The position numbers and the translations under genes are program-made. The notes beneath the pieces were generated by a model, which was given only the letters and a program-made list of their open reading frames with translations, ran no database searches and was not told the DNA's origin. Shown here in pieces: positions 45,325-56,500 of a DNA stretch of 64,000 nt (positions are counted from its first letter, which is position 1; each line of letters starts with the position of its first letter). The stretch comes from Catenaria anguillulae PL171 (Eukaryota > Blastocladiomycota > Blastocladiomycetes > Blastocladiales > Catenariaceae): assembly GCA_002102555.1 (NCBI GenBank), contig MCFL01000035.1, forward strand, positions 124,001 through 188,000. Reading direction: 5' to 3'.

Positions 45325-47631
45325 ATGTCGTCGTCGTCGTCATCGCCTGCTACCGGGAGTGCCGGCCATGGGACCAATGCCAGCAACGGTAAAGGCTCCA
45401 ATGGCCACGGTAACGGTAACGGTAACGGTAGCGGTAGCGGCGGGCGGCCCGTGTCCGCTCTGGCGGCCGCCCTCGTCGGCATGGGGACTGGATCGTCGCC
45501 GCATTCTCATTCTCAGGTTGGGCATCACCTGCAAAATGGCCACAATATTGGATACAGTAGTAATCCACGCAACGGATTCAACAGCGCCAACGGCCACTCC
45601 CACTCCCATGTCGTCCAAAGCCAACCGCCCCACATACAACCACATGCCCACCCACCACCCTACCCGTACCCACAACCGCCTATGCAAACGGCGCACCAGC
45701 ATTATGCCCACCTGGCCGCGGTGGCTACTGCTGCTGCCGCTGCCGCTGCAGTCTCCGTATCGGCAGCATCCGCATCATCTACCCCTGCTTCCTCGACCCG
45801 CACTCGACGCTCGGCCACCAAGCCCACTGTATCGACAGCTCAATCCACTTCTACCCAACCACAGCCTGTCGCCGTGCCCAAACCCATTCGCCGCCGTACA
45901 AACGACCCAAACACTCCTCGGGCCGAATGGACTTGGGAACGCGACCAAATCCTCTTTGACATTCTTGCGTCGGTCGAATCCGCAAAAACGCCAATCGAAG
46001 TGGGATCGTGGTCGGCAAAGCACTGGGATTTGGTGGCGCAGTCGCTAAGCGAGCGAGGGATTCCCGGCAATGGTCAGCAACGGTACGCCGTGTTGCGCAG
46101 GGAGTGGCGCACGCTGTGTGAGTTGTTGAAGAAGCCAGGGTTCACTTGGGACGAGGCCGAGGGAAAGGTATCAGCGAGTGAGGAGGTGTGGGAGGCACAC
46201 ATGAATGTATGTTTGCCCCTCAGCTCCCAAATCAGTTTCGAATGACTGATTCGCAATTTGTTTATGAACATCGACAACATGGGCAATTGGTTCATGTAGT
46301 CGCTGACGGTCCCATTTCACAAAGTCGCCGCCGCACGACTTCGCGACAAGCCATACCCACACTACCAGCGTGCAAAGGCGCTCTGGGGCCTTGCCCTCAA
46401 AGACGGCCCGCCCGCCATAACCTCAACCGTCCACCCATCAGCCGCCTTGGCCGCTTCTCGCGATGCATTTGCCATCAAATCTGGTCGCCCGCATACACCC
46501 GAGTCCCCACCTACCACTTTGGCGTACAAGGAAGGATCGCTTCCACCAGGAGCAGCGGCAACCGCTGCGTCGGCCGCTGGCGGGGATTCCAGCTTGTCGT
46601 CGTCGCATCACCATCACCTGCTGCAGCATCATACCCCTGCGCCATCTGCAGCGGCGAACGGGCTGCAACAGCATCACCAGCATCAGTTGCAGCATCACTC
46701 GGATTTGGATTTCTTGCGCAGCCCAAGCCGCGACCGCGACGACGCGATTTTCTCGGCACAGGAGTTGTCGGACTTGATAGGCAGTGTACCTAACTCAACA
46801 GCAAAGTGCGTCCTCTCGGTCTTCTACTGCATTATCGCATTCTTAAACTGGCAACTCTTCACATATAGATCGGGATCCATGATGCCTTCACCGTCGCTGC
46901 ACTTTGACCCAACGGCGCCGCCCCCGCCCCCACCGCCCACTTCGCACGCCTCATTCATCCCGCCACCACTCATCCCGTACCCGCTCGGATCGCCCATGCT
47001 GAGTACCAACCCACGCAAACGCCGCGCACCCTTACTCCCCTCTTCGTCGTCGCACCCACACTTCACCGACCTGCCGCCTCCAACCGCAAAGCGACACAAG
47101 CCCGTCACGCTGCCGCAGGCGTACCCACCGCCACCTTTTGCATACCAGCCTAGCATGTCACCCGTACACCCACACGCCTTGTACGGACAGACATCACTTG
47201 CCCCGCCCCCGCCCCCGCTCCACACGTCCGACCCATTGTACAGTGCCGTGTCTGCGGCCGCCGCACTTGCCGGTACTTCTGTTCCAGGATCGCCACTCGA
47301 CCCAGACATGGACCATGCCGATACCGCGCATGGGCGTAGCTCACCGCCCGCACCACCCGTGCCGCCGCCGTCGCTCGCAGACGCAATGGCGCTTGCCATG
47401 GCGTGGCTTGCGGGCCAGCGTGCAGCTGCCGGCGGTGTGGATGCCGCGCTGATGCTTTCGGCCGCGCACGTGTTTATGCAAGATGAACGCGTCTTGTACA
47501 TGTTTTTGGCGTTGCCGGAGGATTTGAGGGTGTTATTTTTGAGGCAGAGAGTTGAGGCGAACGGAGAGGCCGAGGCGCGGGGTGGGGAAGTGGCGGGTGG
47601 GGCCGGGCAAGGGGTGGATGGGGATGTGTGA
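45325..47631 (+). CDS. Myb/SANT-like DNA-binding protein, 3 exons
   Basis: Exons 45325-46206, 46300-46805 and 46869-47631 join in phase to 716 aa. Residues ~200-325 form a Myb/SANT-like (Myb_DNA-bind_3) domain: WTWERDQILFDILASVE, SWSAKHWDLVAQSLSERGIP, RYAVLRREWRTLCELLKKPG, FTWDEAEGKV, and across the intron KPYPHYQRAKALWG. The rest is Ser/Gly/Asn, His/Gln and Pro-rich low complexity, with a basic NPRKRRAP (possible NLS). The C-terminus holds a helical block with a putative leucine-rich patch (VFMQDERVLYMFLALPEDLR). Likely a nuclear transcription regulator or a domesticated transposase-type DNA-binding protein. Confidence 0.8.
45407..45437 (+). repeat. GGTAAC/GGTAGC coding hexamer repeat
   Basis: Tandem GGTAAC units followed by GGTAGC units encode the Gly-Asn and Gly-Ser run near residues 28-38 of the Myb/SANT protein. 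Confidence 0.7.
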
Positions 47632-47892
47632 AGTGAATGCGCATGTCCAGAGTTGTGTGTATGGTCACATCATTTTTGGCTATTTCTTCATCTTTTTCAT
47701 GTCTGTATACATGTCATGTCACGCATCGGCTGCTGCTGCTAGGAACACAGGTGGATTAGAAGGAAATATATTTGATGTTTTTGGATTTCGACTTTTTCGT
47801 CTGGGTTAATTTCTTTTCTTCGGAAAAAGACTCCCGAGGAAAAACCAAGTCAAATCTAAATAACAAATGAAAAACAAACAACACACGGCAAC
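47632..47892. other. 3' flank of the Myb/SANT gene
   Basis: AT-rich untranslated sequence without coding signal. Confidence 0.4.
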
Positions 47893-47930
47893 TGACACCG
47901 ACACCAACACCAACACCAACACCGACACCT
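47893..47930. repeat. ACACC(A/G)-type hexanucleotide microsatellite
   Basis: Tandem CACCGA/CACCAA units lie just downstream of the Pro-rich gene's stop codon. Confidence 0.7.
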
Positions 47931-47933
47931 CCT

Positions 47934-48743
47934 TCACTCACTCGCGCCCACCCTCCTCGCCTTCTCAGCACCAGGCACACTCGACATCGACCCGGACCGC
48001 TTCACCGAGTTACGCCGCTCCATGGGTGGTGAGGGCACGGGTTGGGCTTGCGTGTGCTCGGGGTCGTCTTGCAGGTGCACGGGCTCATTGGGCGGGTGCA
48101 CGAGCTGGGCTTGCGGGGGAATGGGCTCATTGGGCGGGTGCATGGGCTGGCCTTGCGGGTCCACGGGCTCGGCTTGCGGGGGCACGGGCTGATCTCGCTG
48201 GGCCGCGGGGTCATCTTGCGGGCGCGCGGGCTCGTCTTGAGGATGCTCCGTCACGGCCGGATTTGATGATTCCGGTGGGACAATTCCGGAGCGTGCAGCC
48301 ATGAGTTGTGCGCAAGTCACTTTCAATGAGGTTGCAGAACGCTCGTCGAAAAACGGAAGTTGGGCTTGGGCAAGCAGTTGGAGGGGCTACAATAATACAC
48401 AGAACGCACCCAGAGTTATTCAGCGGATGCATTTGGCGAGTCAAGGAGGCGATTGCGCTGAAACGGACCATGTCATCGTCATACAGGTGTTGCAGGACCC
48501 GCGCAATGCCAGAATGCTCCTCGCCATTTGGAATGAAAGGTTCCAGTCTGGGGCTTGCGGGTCCACGGGCTGATCTTGCTGGGACGCGGTCTCATCTTGC
48601 GGGTACACGGGCTCGTTTTGAGGGTGCTCCTTCACGGCTGCCGCCGCCAGACCCATTGCAGACATGACAGCCGTTAACTTTGACGGCGGGCACGGGCCAA
48701 AACTGTTACCGGGCGAGGCGCAAGACTTGTTGTCGTGGTTCAT
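47934..48743 (-). pseudogene. Pro-rich repeat protein gene interrupted by a dispersed repeat
   Basis: The 5' part begins at ATG 48743 (MNHDNKSCASPGNSFG) and reads into the repeat protein KEHPQNEPVYPQDETASQQD. The 3' part (48,257 down to 47,934) continues the same repeat style, TEHPQDEPARPQDDPAAQRD and several PP/PQ..EPV units, and ends with a basic C-terminus (KARRVGASE). Between them sits a ~296-bp segment (48,258-48,553) that also occurs at 58.06-58.35 kb. Both halves contain HPQ.EP....Q...QP, so a repeat unit flanks both ends of the insertion. The insertion breaks the frame. Function of the original protein unknown. Confidence 0.55.
48258..48553 (-). repeat. Dispersed ~295-bp segment, copy 1 (inside Pro-rich gene)
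   Basis: About 90 percent identical by eye to 58,060-58,347. On the minus strand one frame reads VRVLRHLYDDDMVRF-like in the 58-kb copy, where it is continuous with copia protease sequence. I read this as a copia-derived internal fragment, but the domain it encodes is not recognised. Confidence 0.7.
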
Positions 48744-48751
48744 GATGCCGC

Positions 48752-48754
<3 letters not shown>

Positions 48755-48786
<32 letters not shown>
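48755..48786. repeat. (TG)n microsatellite
   Basis: Sixteen uninterrupted TG dinucleotides just upstream of the Pro-rich gene's start. Confidence 0.95.
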
Positions 48787-48788
<2 letters not shown>

Positions 48789-48909
48789 TCTGGAGCTGAG
48801 AGTCAAAGAGAGAAAGCACGCGGTGTGTGAATGTGATAACTGTGGTTATCAAGTAACGCAGTTACTCCGATAACCCGGTATATACGATATGCCTGTAAGT
48901 CAATCGTAA

Positions 48910-49101
48910 GCATGTAGATTGGTAAAGCTCAGTATATTGTGCTTTCGACCGAAAACTTCACCAGAAAAGCTGAAAGCAGCTGCGAGGGCATGGACGTGAG
49001 CGTTGCGCATCACATGGCTTGGCGTGATGATGATGCATCAGCGATCAATGGCCTCGCTGCTCCCGACATGTTGAACCTTGCTCCCGAAGCTTGAGACCGG
49101 C
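48910..49101 (+). repeat. DIRS inverted terminal repeat, left
   Basis: 192 bp from GCATGTAGATTGG to GAGACCGGC; the inverse of 54,201-54,392. I see one mismatch (CTCCCGAAG against CTCCTGAAG), so the two arms are almost identical. Confidence 0.9.
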
Positions 49102-49211
49102 GGAACCATAACGGGAGACTTGGAAACGGAGAACGTGGCGACTCGACAATATGGAGAGGGGCGCCTGAGAGTACATGGCAGTAGATTGCGTGGAAGATAG
49201 GGAGGGCGGGG

Positions 49212-49340
49212 CAATCTACATGCTTACGATTGACTTACAGGCATATCGTATATACCGGGTTATCGGAGTAACTGCGTTACTTGATAACCACAGATATACT
49301 GCAATGCCTTGCAGTCAATCTACAGCATGTAGATTGGTAA
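49212..49340. repeat. DIRS internal complementary region (ICR)
   Basis: 49,212-49,293 is complementary to the left outer end (48,840 to ~48,921). 49,294-49,340 is complementary to the right outer end (54,377-54,423). The junction is at CCACAG/ATATAC. In DIRS biology this region templates the circularisation of the cDNA ends. Confidence 0.9.
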
Positions 49341-49519
49341 TGTAGCAAGACCCGCCATGGCAGACTGTAAGGCATTGCGCATCCACAAAACCAACAACAT
49401 GCGAGCAGCACGCACTATACGTCAGGCGAAGGAATACAGTAAGAACGGTACCACACGCAGGTGAAAAGAAAACGCGACAATGGAAAAGGGGTACAGAGCG
49501 GGCACGCCCGGAGCAGAAT

Positions 49520-50885
49520 TCACGCCACCTTCGGCATGTGCAGACGATTATGATAACGACCCACTGTGGCAGATGACGACCAGACGCCCGCTGCAACCTC
49601 GTCTGCAGAATGACCATCAGCCAACAGCGCTGTGGTGACTGCGCCCCTGATGTCGTGCGCACGGAAGCCATCGGGGAGGCCAGCGGCGCCCATAGCTTCG
49701 ACGATCCAAGAACGAAACGTGGCCACACGCGGAGCACGGCAAGGCGGGCGCAGAGACGAGAAAAGAGAGTCCACACTATCCGGTCGGACGGGCGCGAGAC
49801 GACGCTGGAGAGACTTCCACGTGTTCCCCACGTCCAACAATGGCAAGCGGAGTTCGCGGGAGATGGCAAGCGGCCGCCATGCGCGATTGCGAACCGTCAT
49901 GGACTTGGGAAGCAGAACGACTGCCGTAAACTGCGCCGATCCAACCGAGACAGATGAATTTGGAATCTGCGACAAATCATCTACCCGCAATCGCCCGTTA
50001 ATCATGAGCAGGAGTGCCAACTTGACCAAAAGTTGACGAGTCGTTTGGCCGTCATCTGGGCCCCACGAGGAAATGGCGTTGAGAAGGAGACTTGGATCAA
50101 AAGTGGCGACCTTGGCTGGAGCTGCCAGGCGGTGTCGCATGAAACCCCGAAGAAGCAGACGTGTGGTGCGTGAGAACCGAGCGTGTGCCCATCAAACACA
50201 GGGCCGAAAATCGTTGACAATGCCGAAACCGTCACACGAACCGAGCGCGCCGCCCGCCCTCGTTCAAACTCGTGTACAAAAAGGCAAGAAGGCTGGGGAG
50301 CGTGGGTGCCACGGGATTTGCCGACCCTTGAAGGCACCAGCGTCGCCAGGCGCGGAATTCGGCGGAATACTGGCGGGACGTATTCTCGCTCCATGCGCCC
50401 ATGAGGTATGGAATGACGTTGTCGCCGACACCGCCTGCGCGCCACTCATCTTGAAGCACGGCCAAATGGCCATCCACCTCACGCTGTCCGGCAGCGCCGG
50501 AGACGCGCGAACCATCATCAGTCCCACCGCGAACAAGACCGGGGGCGCCGAGACCGTGGCCAGAAGCCGTGGATACCATGCTGCTGACGGCCACACTGGG
50601 GCGACCACAAAGCCTGACGCCGCATCTAGGGCCAGCTTGTTGAGCGCTCGCGCGAGAACTGGAATGGGGGGCGCAACCCAAAGCACGCCCAGGCGACCCC
50701 AATGAAGCAGGAAAGCATCGGGCGAAACGGCCCTGTCCGAGGGCAGGCGGCTCGCAAAACGTGGTGTCTGTGTTGTCGTCTCGGACGCAAAAAGGTCGAC
50801 GTCGGCTTGACAAAACAATTCGGCTGCCAGAGCAAACAAGCGGCGATTTACCATCCAGCCGTGAGCGTCCTCCACAAACACCCAT
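49520..50885 (-). pseudogene. DIRS tyrosine recombinase (integrase), frameshifted
   Basis: The N-terminal part (50885 down to 50232) contains AWSENTSRQYSAEFRAWRRW and LPSLLAFLYTSLNEGG and ends in a TGA. The reading then moves through a second frame (FGPVFDGHTLGSHAP) to a third at 50140-49520. That frame carries the catalytic C-terminal block AHDIRGAVTTALLADGHSAD (the HxxR box) and VGRYHN with the nucleophilic tyrosine. At least two frame changes make this copy inactive. The N-terminal part overlaps the end of the RT-RNase H frame, as is usual in DIRS elements. Confidence 0.8.
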
Positions 50886-52555
50886 GAGTCCTCGTCAGCC
50901 AGATTTTCCACCCCGGGCAGATGGACCGCCTTGGCGTCCAGACGCCGCTCGCGTGCAAATGCCGCCAGTGCCAGAGCAATCTCCACAAGTGGTCCGTCCT
51001 TGCGGCCGCCCATGCGGTTCACGTACGACACCGCCACCGTGTTGTCTGACTCCACGAGCAGGGACTTGCCGGCCCAATCCACGCCGTGCTGTGCCTCGAG
51101 GCGTCGTAGCGCCAACAGGATCGCGCCGAGCTCCAGCGAGTTGATGTGATTGTGATCCTGCCCCAAACCGAGTTGTGAAAGATTTTCGTGGCACCAACGT
51201 TCGCCGATGCGGATGAGCAGGTTGTCCACCGCCATGCGTGCACCCCAGCCGAGCATGGACGCGTCCGTCTGCAGCGTAAAGTCGGCTTGTCTTGGCAGAT
51301 AACACCGGCCGTTCCAGTGCACCAGCCCCGTGAGGGCTTGACTGAGGTCCGTCACCGTTTGGAAGGACAAGGAGATGGTGCGCTCCCAATCGACCTTGCG
51401 GACCCGCATCCCGCGGCGGGTGCGAGGATCGCAAAACTGAAGCCGAACCCGGCCCGCGACCTGAAGGGAGAGGCGACGGGTAAGCGCCTTGAGCTCGGGA
51501 ATGGCCGGAAACACGACCAGCAAGTGGCCGAGAGCGCGCGACGCCATGCGGAGGGTGGGGCGATCCAAGGCAAGCAGCTGCTTCGCGACCCGCCGAGCCG
51601 CACGAACCTTGTCAAGGGGCACACAGATCATGCCCTTGTCGAGATCCAGATCCCAACTCAGATGGGTGAGCGCCTGCCGCGCCACCAGATCGGTCTTTTT
51701 CCACTTGATGCGGAAACACAGCTCCTGTAACAGTCGAAAGGTATCCTGCAGGTTCCGGTCGGCCTCCTCCTTGGTCACGCCCAAAACAATGATGTCGTCG
51801 AGGTACACTGACACGGGAAATCCCGTGGCGCTGTAGCAGCATGATTGGAAAGCGCATGACCTTTGTGAACACCCGGGGTGCGGGGGCCAGTCCGAAAAGC
51901 ATGGTGCATGGGTGAAAGGCCAGCCGGCCGACCAGCACCCGGAGCCACGGACGGGACGCGACATGCAGCGCGATGTGTGGGTAGGCGTCCTCGATGTCCA
52001 CTGACCCGGCCCAGTAATAGTGTGGAAGCAGCCGTTGCAGCTCTTGAATGCCCTCCATGCGAAAGCGAACACGATCCAGCCAGGCGTTTAAGCCGCGGTA
52101 GTCGATAATCGGCCCGGACTCGCTCTTTTGGTGCACCACGAAGGACGGAGAGTACATGACGCCGTGCCGAGCGGTGCGTGGGCTGGATGAAAAAAGCCCG
52201 GGTTGACGCTCGCGAAACGCTGCACCTCGGACATGAGAGCACCCTGATCCTCTGACTGCAGCCGGTAAGGCCGTGGCAGGCGCAGCTGTCGAATGCCGTG
52301 CGGGAGTTGCAGGCGATAACCGTCGCGCACCATGGACAGGACCTGACGAGGAGCCCCATGACGGGCCCACACATCAGCAAAGTGAGTGAGGCGGCCACCA
52401 ACAGGGACATGGGGAAGAGGATGTGGATAAATGGACTCACCATCAAGCGCTGCAGGCGCGGCAAAGGGCGAAAGCGCCTCACGGGGTAAGCCAGAGCCTG
52501 AAGCAGCCGGCCGAGGGAATGGGACAGTAGCAGGTTGTTTATCCAGCCTACGCAA
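50264..52555 (-). pseudogene. DIRS reverse transcriptase-RNase H, frameshifted
   Basis: Reading in the minus direction: GGRLTHFADVWARHGAPRQV (52,555 frame), then FVVHQKSESGPIIDYRGLNA with GSVDIEDAYPHIALH and MLFGLAPAPRVFTKV (52,370 frame). Near 51,825 the frame shifts to VYLDDIIVLG, the YxDD catalytic box, and stays open through RNase H: FTLQTDASMLGWGARM, NSLELGAILLALRRLE, VESDNTVAVSYVNRMGG. Frame changes near 52,180 and 51,825 disrupt the polyprotein. The RNase H part is intact. Confidence 0.85.
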
Positions 52556-52738
52556 CGGGGAGGCACCTGAAAATGCATGAACAAAAAAGCCGTATATTCA
52601 GTCACGACGGCAAGACACAAGGCCAGCAAGAACAACGAGGCAAGGGCTCAACGCCTACCATTGGACCCATGGGTTCGCGCACGATACCCGTCACGGTCAT
52701 GGTCACGCCCAGAATCACGCCCAGAGTCACGCCCGGAG

Positions 52739-54075
52739 TCACGCCCACGAAGGGGATCTGTTGCGACAGGCGTCGCGGCGCCGATCATCGTGGGCACACA
52801 CCGCACCACGGCCACGATCGCCACGAGGGGAAAAGGCACGCCTGTTGTGGCCGCGCGCACGCCCGGACCCGCGGAACCCACCACGCCGAGAAGAGGAACC
52901 TGACCCAGCCAGCGCGTCACTCAGACTGCCGACTGTGGCCTGGAACTGCTCGGCGGGCGAAAGGACGCCATGCAGCCGCTCCAAGTCGAGCAACACGAGG
53001 TGGCCGTCGGCATGCCCACAAAGCACACCCCGCACAAGCTCGGGCTTGAGGCCCACCAGCTCCGCAAAACGGGAACGACGCTCGCGACCACGCAGCACCC
53101 TCGGGCACCGAGAAAAACGGGTCGTCGTTGTCACCGTAGACGGAGCCATGCTCCGAGTACCCGTCGTCGGCGTCGTCCGAGTAATGCCCGCCGTCAAGGG
53201 GCGCCATGGTGCCGGGCATACCCCCAAAGGGAAAAACCAGTGCCCTCGGTAGCAGGGGCCGGGGCTGAGGTGTGCGCGCGCGCCTCAGAGGGGGCAGTAG
53301 AGCCCGAGGCAGGCAACCTGAGGGAAGAAAAAACAGTTGCAACCAGGCGATGGTGAGAGAAGAATACCCAAGATAGAGGGGAAAAGGCGGCCCGCGCGAG
53401 AATGCGAAACAGGGCAGGATGAGGGCAGGGACGAAACCCAGACGCCACACAGCACAGACCGGGACGAAACCCAGACGTCATGGAAAAGACCGGTTGGGAC
53501 GAAACCCAAGCACCCATGCCCATCAGTCGGGATGAAGCCCAGACACTGGAAAGCAGAAATCCGCGGGGCGGCCAGGAATGGCGAGGGAACCGCGTACAAG
53601 ATGGCTGGCGAATCACTGTCGTCGTCATGGAAAAACGGGTCGGGACGAAACCCAAGCACCCATGCCCATCAGTCGGGATGAAGCCCAGACACTGGAAAGC
53701 AGAAACCCGCGGGGCGGCCAGGAAAAGGGGAGGGAACCGCGTACAAGATGGCTGGCGAATCACCGTCGTCGGCGGCCAGGGCGTCGTCGCCGGGGAAAAG
53801 GAGCGAAACGCCGGCGCTGTTGTCGTTGGTCCCCGAAGAAGCGGAAGCGGCCCGGCCGATGGGGCCAGACTCCTTGCCAGGGGCCGGATCGTCCGGCACG
53901 AGTGGCGTCTGCCGGAAGGTGACCGTGATTGACGAGCGGGACCGGCGCGGCGCAGGCGTGGCGACGGTGACACCAGTGGCGTCGGCGTCGCCCGGGCCGT
54001 GCGAGCTCTTTCGAGACACACGGTCCGCCCGCCTGGCCGTGCGGCCCGGAAGGTCTCGCAGAGATTGCAGAGCCA
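52739..54075 (-). pseudogene. DIRS gag-like ORF, disrupted
   Basis: Begins at an ATG at 54075 (MALQSLRDLPGRTARRADRV) and reads to DDGDSPAILYAVPSPFPG. There a 146-bp tandem duplication shifts the frame. Downstream pieces include GGHYSDDADDGYSEHGSVYG in one frame and FAELVGLKPELVRGVLCGHA with an RG-rich C-terminus (GGFRGSGRARGHNRRAF) in another. The basic RG tail probably binds nucleic acid. No zinc knuckle seen. Confidence 0.65.
53496..53772. repeat. 146-bp tandem duplication inside DIRS gag
   Basis: GGGACGAAACCCAAGCACCC starts at 53,496 and again at 53,642, and the match continues to about 53,772. The period of 146 is not a multiple of three, so the duplication breaks the gag frame. Confidence 0.85.
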
Positions 54076-54200
54076 TGGCCGGAAAGAAATCTTGAAAAAG
54101 GACTTGGACTTGAAAAACCCGATCAGAGAACTTGAAACTTGCGGAACTAACGTTAACGATTCGACAACACCGTAGCGTCCAAGCGACATGCAGGGGTGAA

Positions 54201-54392
54201 GCCGGTCTCAAGCTTCAGGAGCAAGGTTCAACATGTCGGGAGCAGCGAGGCCATTGATCGCTGATGCATCATCATCACGCCAAGCCATGTGATGCGCAAC
54301 GCTCACGTCCATGCCCTCGCAGCTGCTTTCAGCTTTTCTGGTGAAGTTTTCGGTCGAAAGCACAATATACTGAGCTTTACCAATCTACATGC
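54201..54392 (-). repeat. DIRS inverted terminal repeat, right
   Basis: The inverse partner of 48,910-49,101. The outer 31 bp beyond it (to 54,423) are specific to this end and are found complemented in the ICR. Confidence 0.9.
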
Positions 54393-54423
54393 TGTAGATT
54401 GACTGCAAGGCATTGCAGTATAT

Positions 54424-54785
54424 ATACCTACTGTGTCAATGAAGCCATCGGCGCGGGCGCCCCCTGGTATTTGAGGCAGCGTGTCGTCGCTCTTGCAGTT
54501 TCGAATCGGATTCACTTTGGTCGGTTTGCCAAGTCGGTCATGACAGTTGGGCGGTCAGTGGTGGCGCAAAGGCCGCTGACTGACACATGACATGATGGTG
54601 AGACCTTCCATATCCGCCCAAATCGACGCACTTCAACGTCCACTAACGCAATCACAAGGCGAGACATCGGATTGTACAGTGTATTCACAGCATCATTATG
54701 TTTTGCGAACACGGATATGGAGAAAGACTGGGATCACACACATGCACACACACACAAGCTTGGCGAGACAAGCCATGATCGAGAC
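54424..54785. other. Intergenic between the DIRS element and the ankyrin-like gene
   Basis: No gene recognised. A short CA-rich run lies near 54,738-54,757. Confidence 0.4.
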
Positions 54786-56500
54786 CTACTCTCGCTTCTT
54801 TTGCCTCTGTCTTTGTGACGATGTCCGCTCCGGTGAGACCAACGGCGCGGTGCTGGCCATCGACGTCATGGGTTCGGGCGCAAGTGTCAATGTGCGAGAG
54901 CGAGGGCTTGGCATGGGAGTCGTGTTGGCTGACAAGGTCATGCCAAATTGGCGCTTGTTGCTCTTGGTCGACTTGAGCGCAATGTTTGAAGCAGAAGCCG
55001 TTGCCGCCATTTGGGCCCGCTCATGGAGCAATTGCACGCGAGTCAAAGAAAAGGCAACGTTACTCGGGAGTCGTGGATCTTGCCACATCCGGCGTGCATT
55101 CCCGAGCATCTCTACAATCCGCGTACGAGCCACAGTCGTGGGCGATGGCGCCAGTGGCAGCGGTTGCGTGCTTGACCGGCGTTGCTGTTGTGGCTTGGAT
55201 GTCGTGGGCAGCTGCAACAATGGCGTGCCTTGCGACATGTGCGAGATCTTTGCCCGCGGGTTGTATCGAATTGGAATGGCGTTGCGGGCAAACCAATCCA
55301 AGATGTGCCCTTGGTTGTTGGCCACGGCGCGCACAATGCTTGCTGGTGAGTACTCGAGGTCGGGGATCGACCCTTCTCCCAGCCGTGCCAGCCACCAATC
55401 CAACACGTCGGAATGCCCATACTCACATGCCTGGTCAACCGACTTGCGGCTGTAAAGAAACGCGATCCCATCGGCCACGGCCGCATTCCACCACCACTGG
55501 ACCACGTCCAATCGGCCGAGCCTGCATGCATTGTCAACCGCGTCCTCGGAGTACTTGAGCCAGTCAAGACCGCATTCCTCCACTTTGGACTTGGAGAGCC
55601 ACCAATCCAACACATCAAGACTGGTGCAATTGTCCAAAGCAGCGACCGGATACTCGAATCGCGCGCGGGACGTGTTGCGCCACAACCACTCAAGTACTTG
55701 CGTCCAGGTACCCCGCCATGCAAACCTGCATCGTACGCACTGCTCGCGTGCGTCACGGCCGACTTGACCTTGACAATCAGCCGCCTGCGCCCACTCGTGC
55801 CCTTGCTCGTCCGATTCAACCTCTCCAGCACGCCCACAAGGCATTTCCTCGCCAACAAATTGCCGTCAAAGATGAGCTGGCCGCGAAACGGGTCCGGATT
55901 ACTGCTCACAAAGTACCCGATCATCCCGACATGCAAACACCATTCCAGCACGTCGACATGTCCGTGCAGCGCTGCCTCGTGCACAACAGACAGCCTGACG
56001 AGTGCACGGAACCAATCGCTGGCCGGCTCGGGCGCAATGTGATCCCACAGGATTTGCGCCATGTGCACGTCGCCCTTGCTTGCGGCGCCAGAACAAGGGC
56101 GTCCTGTGGCGGCGGCGCAAGATGCACGTAGAGAAACATGGCCGACAAGCTGGTTGTGAGCAGCCAAGAAACGACGTCGTATCGTGTGTCGGCGTCCGAG
56201 GCAACTGCGCGCTCAAACTGCCCCTTTGGCCAAATGGGGCTCGGACGATAGACTTGACCGCAAAGAACCCGGCCCGCCGTGCACCAATTGTGCCACCACT
56301 GCAACACGTGTACATGGCCATTCTCTGCAGCGCCCAAAAACGCTCGTTGCGTCACCTTGATGCGCTTCATGAGCTGGCCCAGCAACCGTAACTTTGAATC
56401 GTCATACAAGTCTTGGTTGCTTGTCCCCTTGAGCCGGTCCAAGAGCTTGCGCTGTTCAAGTTGGTTCGACACGTCTGCGTTGCTCTTGCTCGTATCACCT
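54786..56500 (-). pseudogene. Ankyrin-like repeat protein, two frameshifts
   Basis: Three minus-strand frames follow each other. Frame 1 (56,500 to ~56,105) has GAAENGHVHVLQWWHNW and VVSWLLTTSLSAMFLYVHL. Frame 2 (~56,105 to 55,735) has GAASKGDVHMAQILWDH and EAALHGHVDVLEWCLHVG. Frame 3 (55,735 to 54,786) has LDVLDWWLSKSK, CRLGRLDVVQWWW and CEYGHSDVLDWWLARLG plus a Ser/Thr/Arg-rich C-terminus. Each change is one base. Upstream of about 56,500 the reading turns into copia gag sequence, so the N-terminus is missing. The first frameshift is also present in the partial copy at 57.8-58.05 kb. Confidence 0.75.

Larger units (their letters stand above)
48840..54423 (-). mobile_element. DIRS-type tyrosine-recombinase retrotransposon, complete but mutated
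   Basis: A 5.58-kb element in minus orientation: gag-like ORF, RT-RNase H, then tyrosine recombinase, with inverted terminal repeats (48,910-49,101 against 54,201-54,392) and unequal outer ends. Just inside its 3' end (49,212-49,340) lies an internal complementary region that equals the complement of the left end joined directly to the complement of the right end. That structure defines DIRS elements, which replicate through a circular intermediate integrated by the recombinase rather than by an integrase. Outer boundaries are inferred from where the complementary region stops. All three ORFs carry frameshifts or stops. Confidence 0.9.

Noticed and set aside
47890-48810. CRISPR-like array from the repeated CGGGCTC...GGG motif
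   Set aside because: The repeats are degenerate codons of a Pro-rich protein, not equal repeats with unique spacers, and the genome is eukaryotic.
52577-53932. Long plus-strand open frames antisense to the DIRS gag
   Set aside because: They are Arg/Pro-rich shadows of GC-rich minus-strand coding sequence; no start context or domain.
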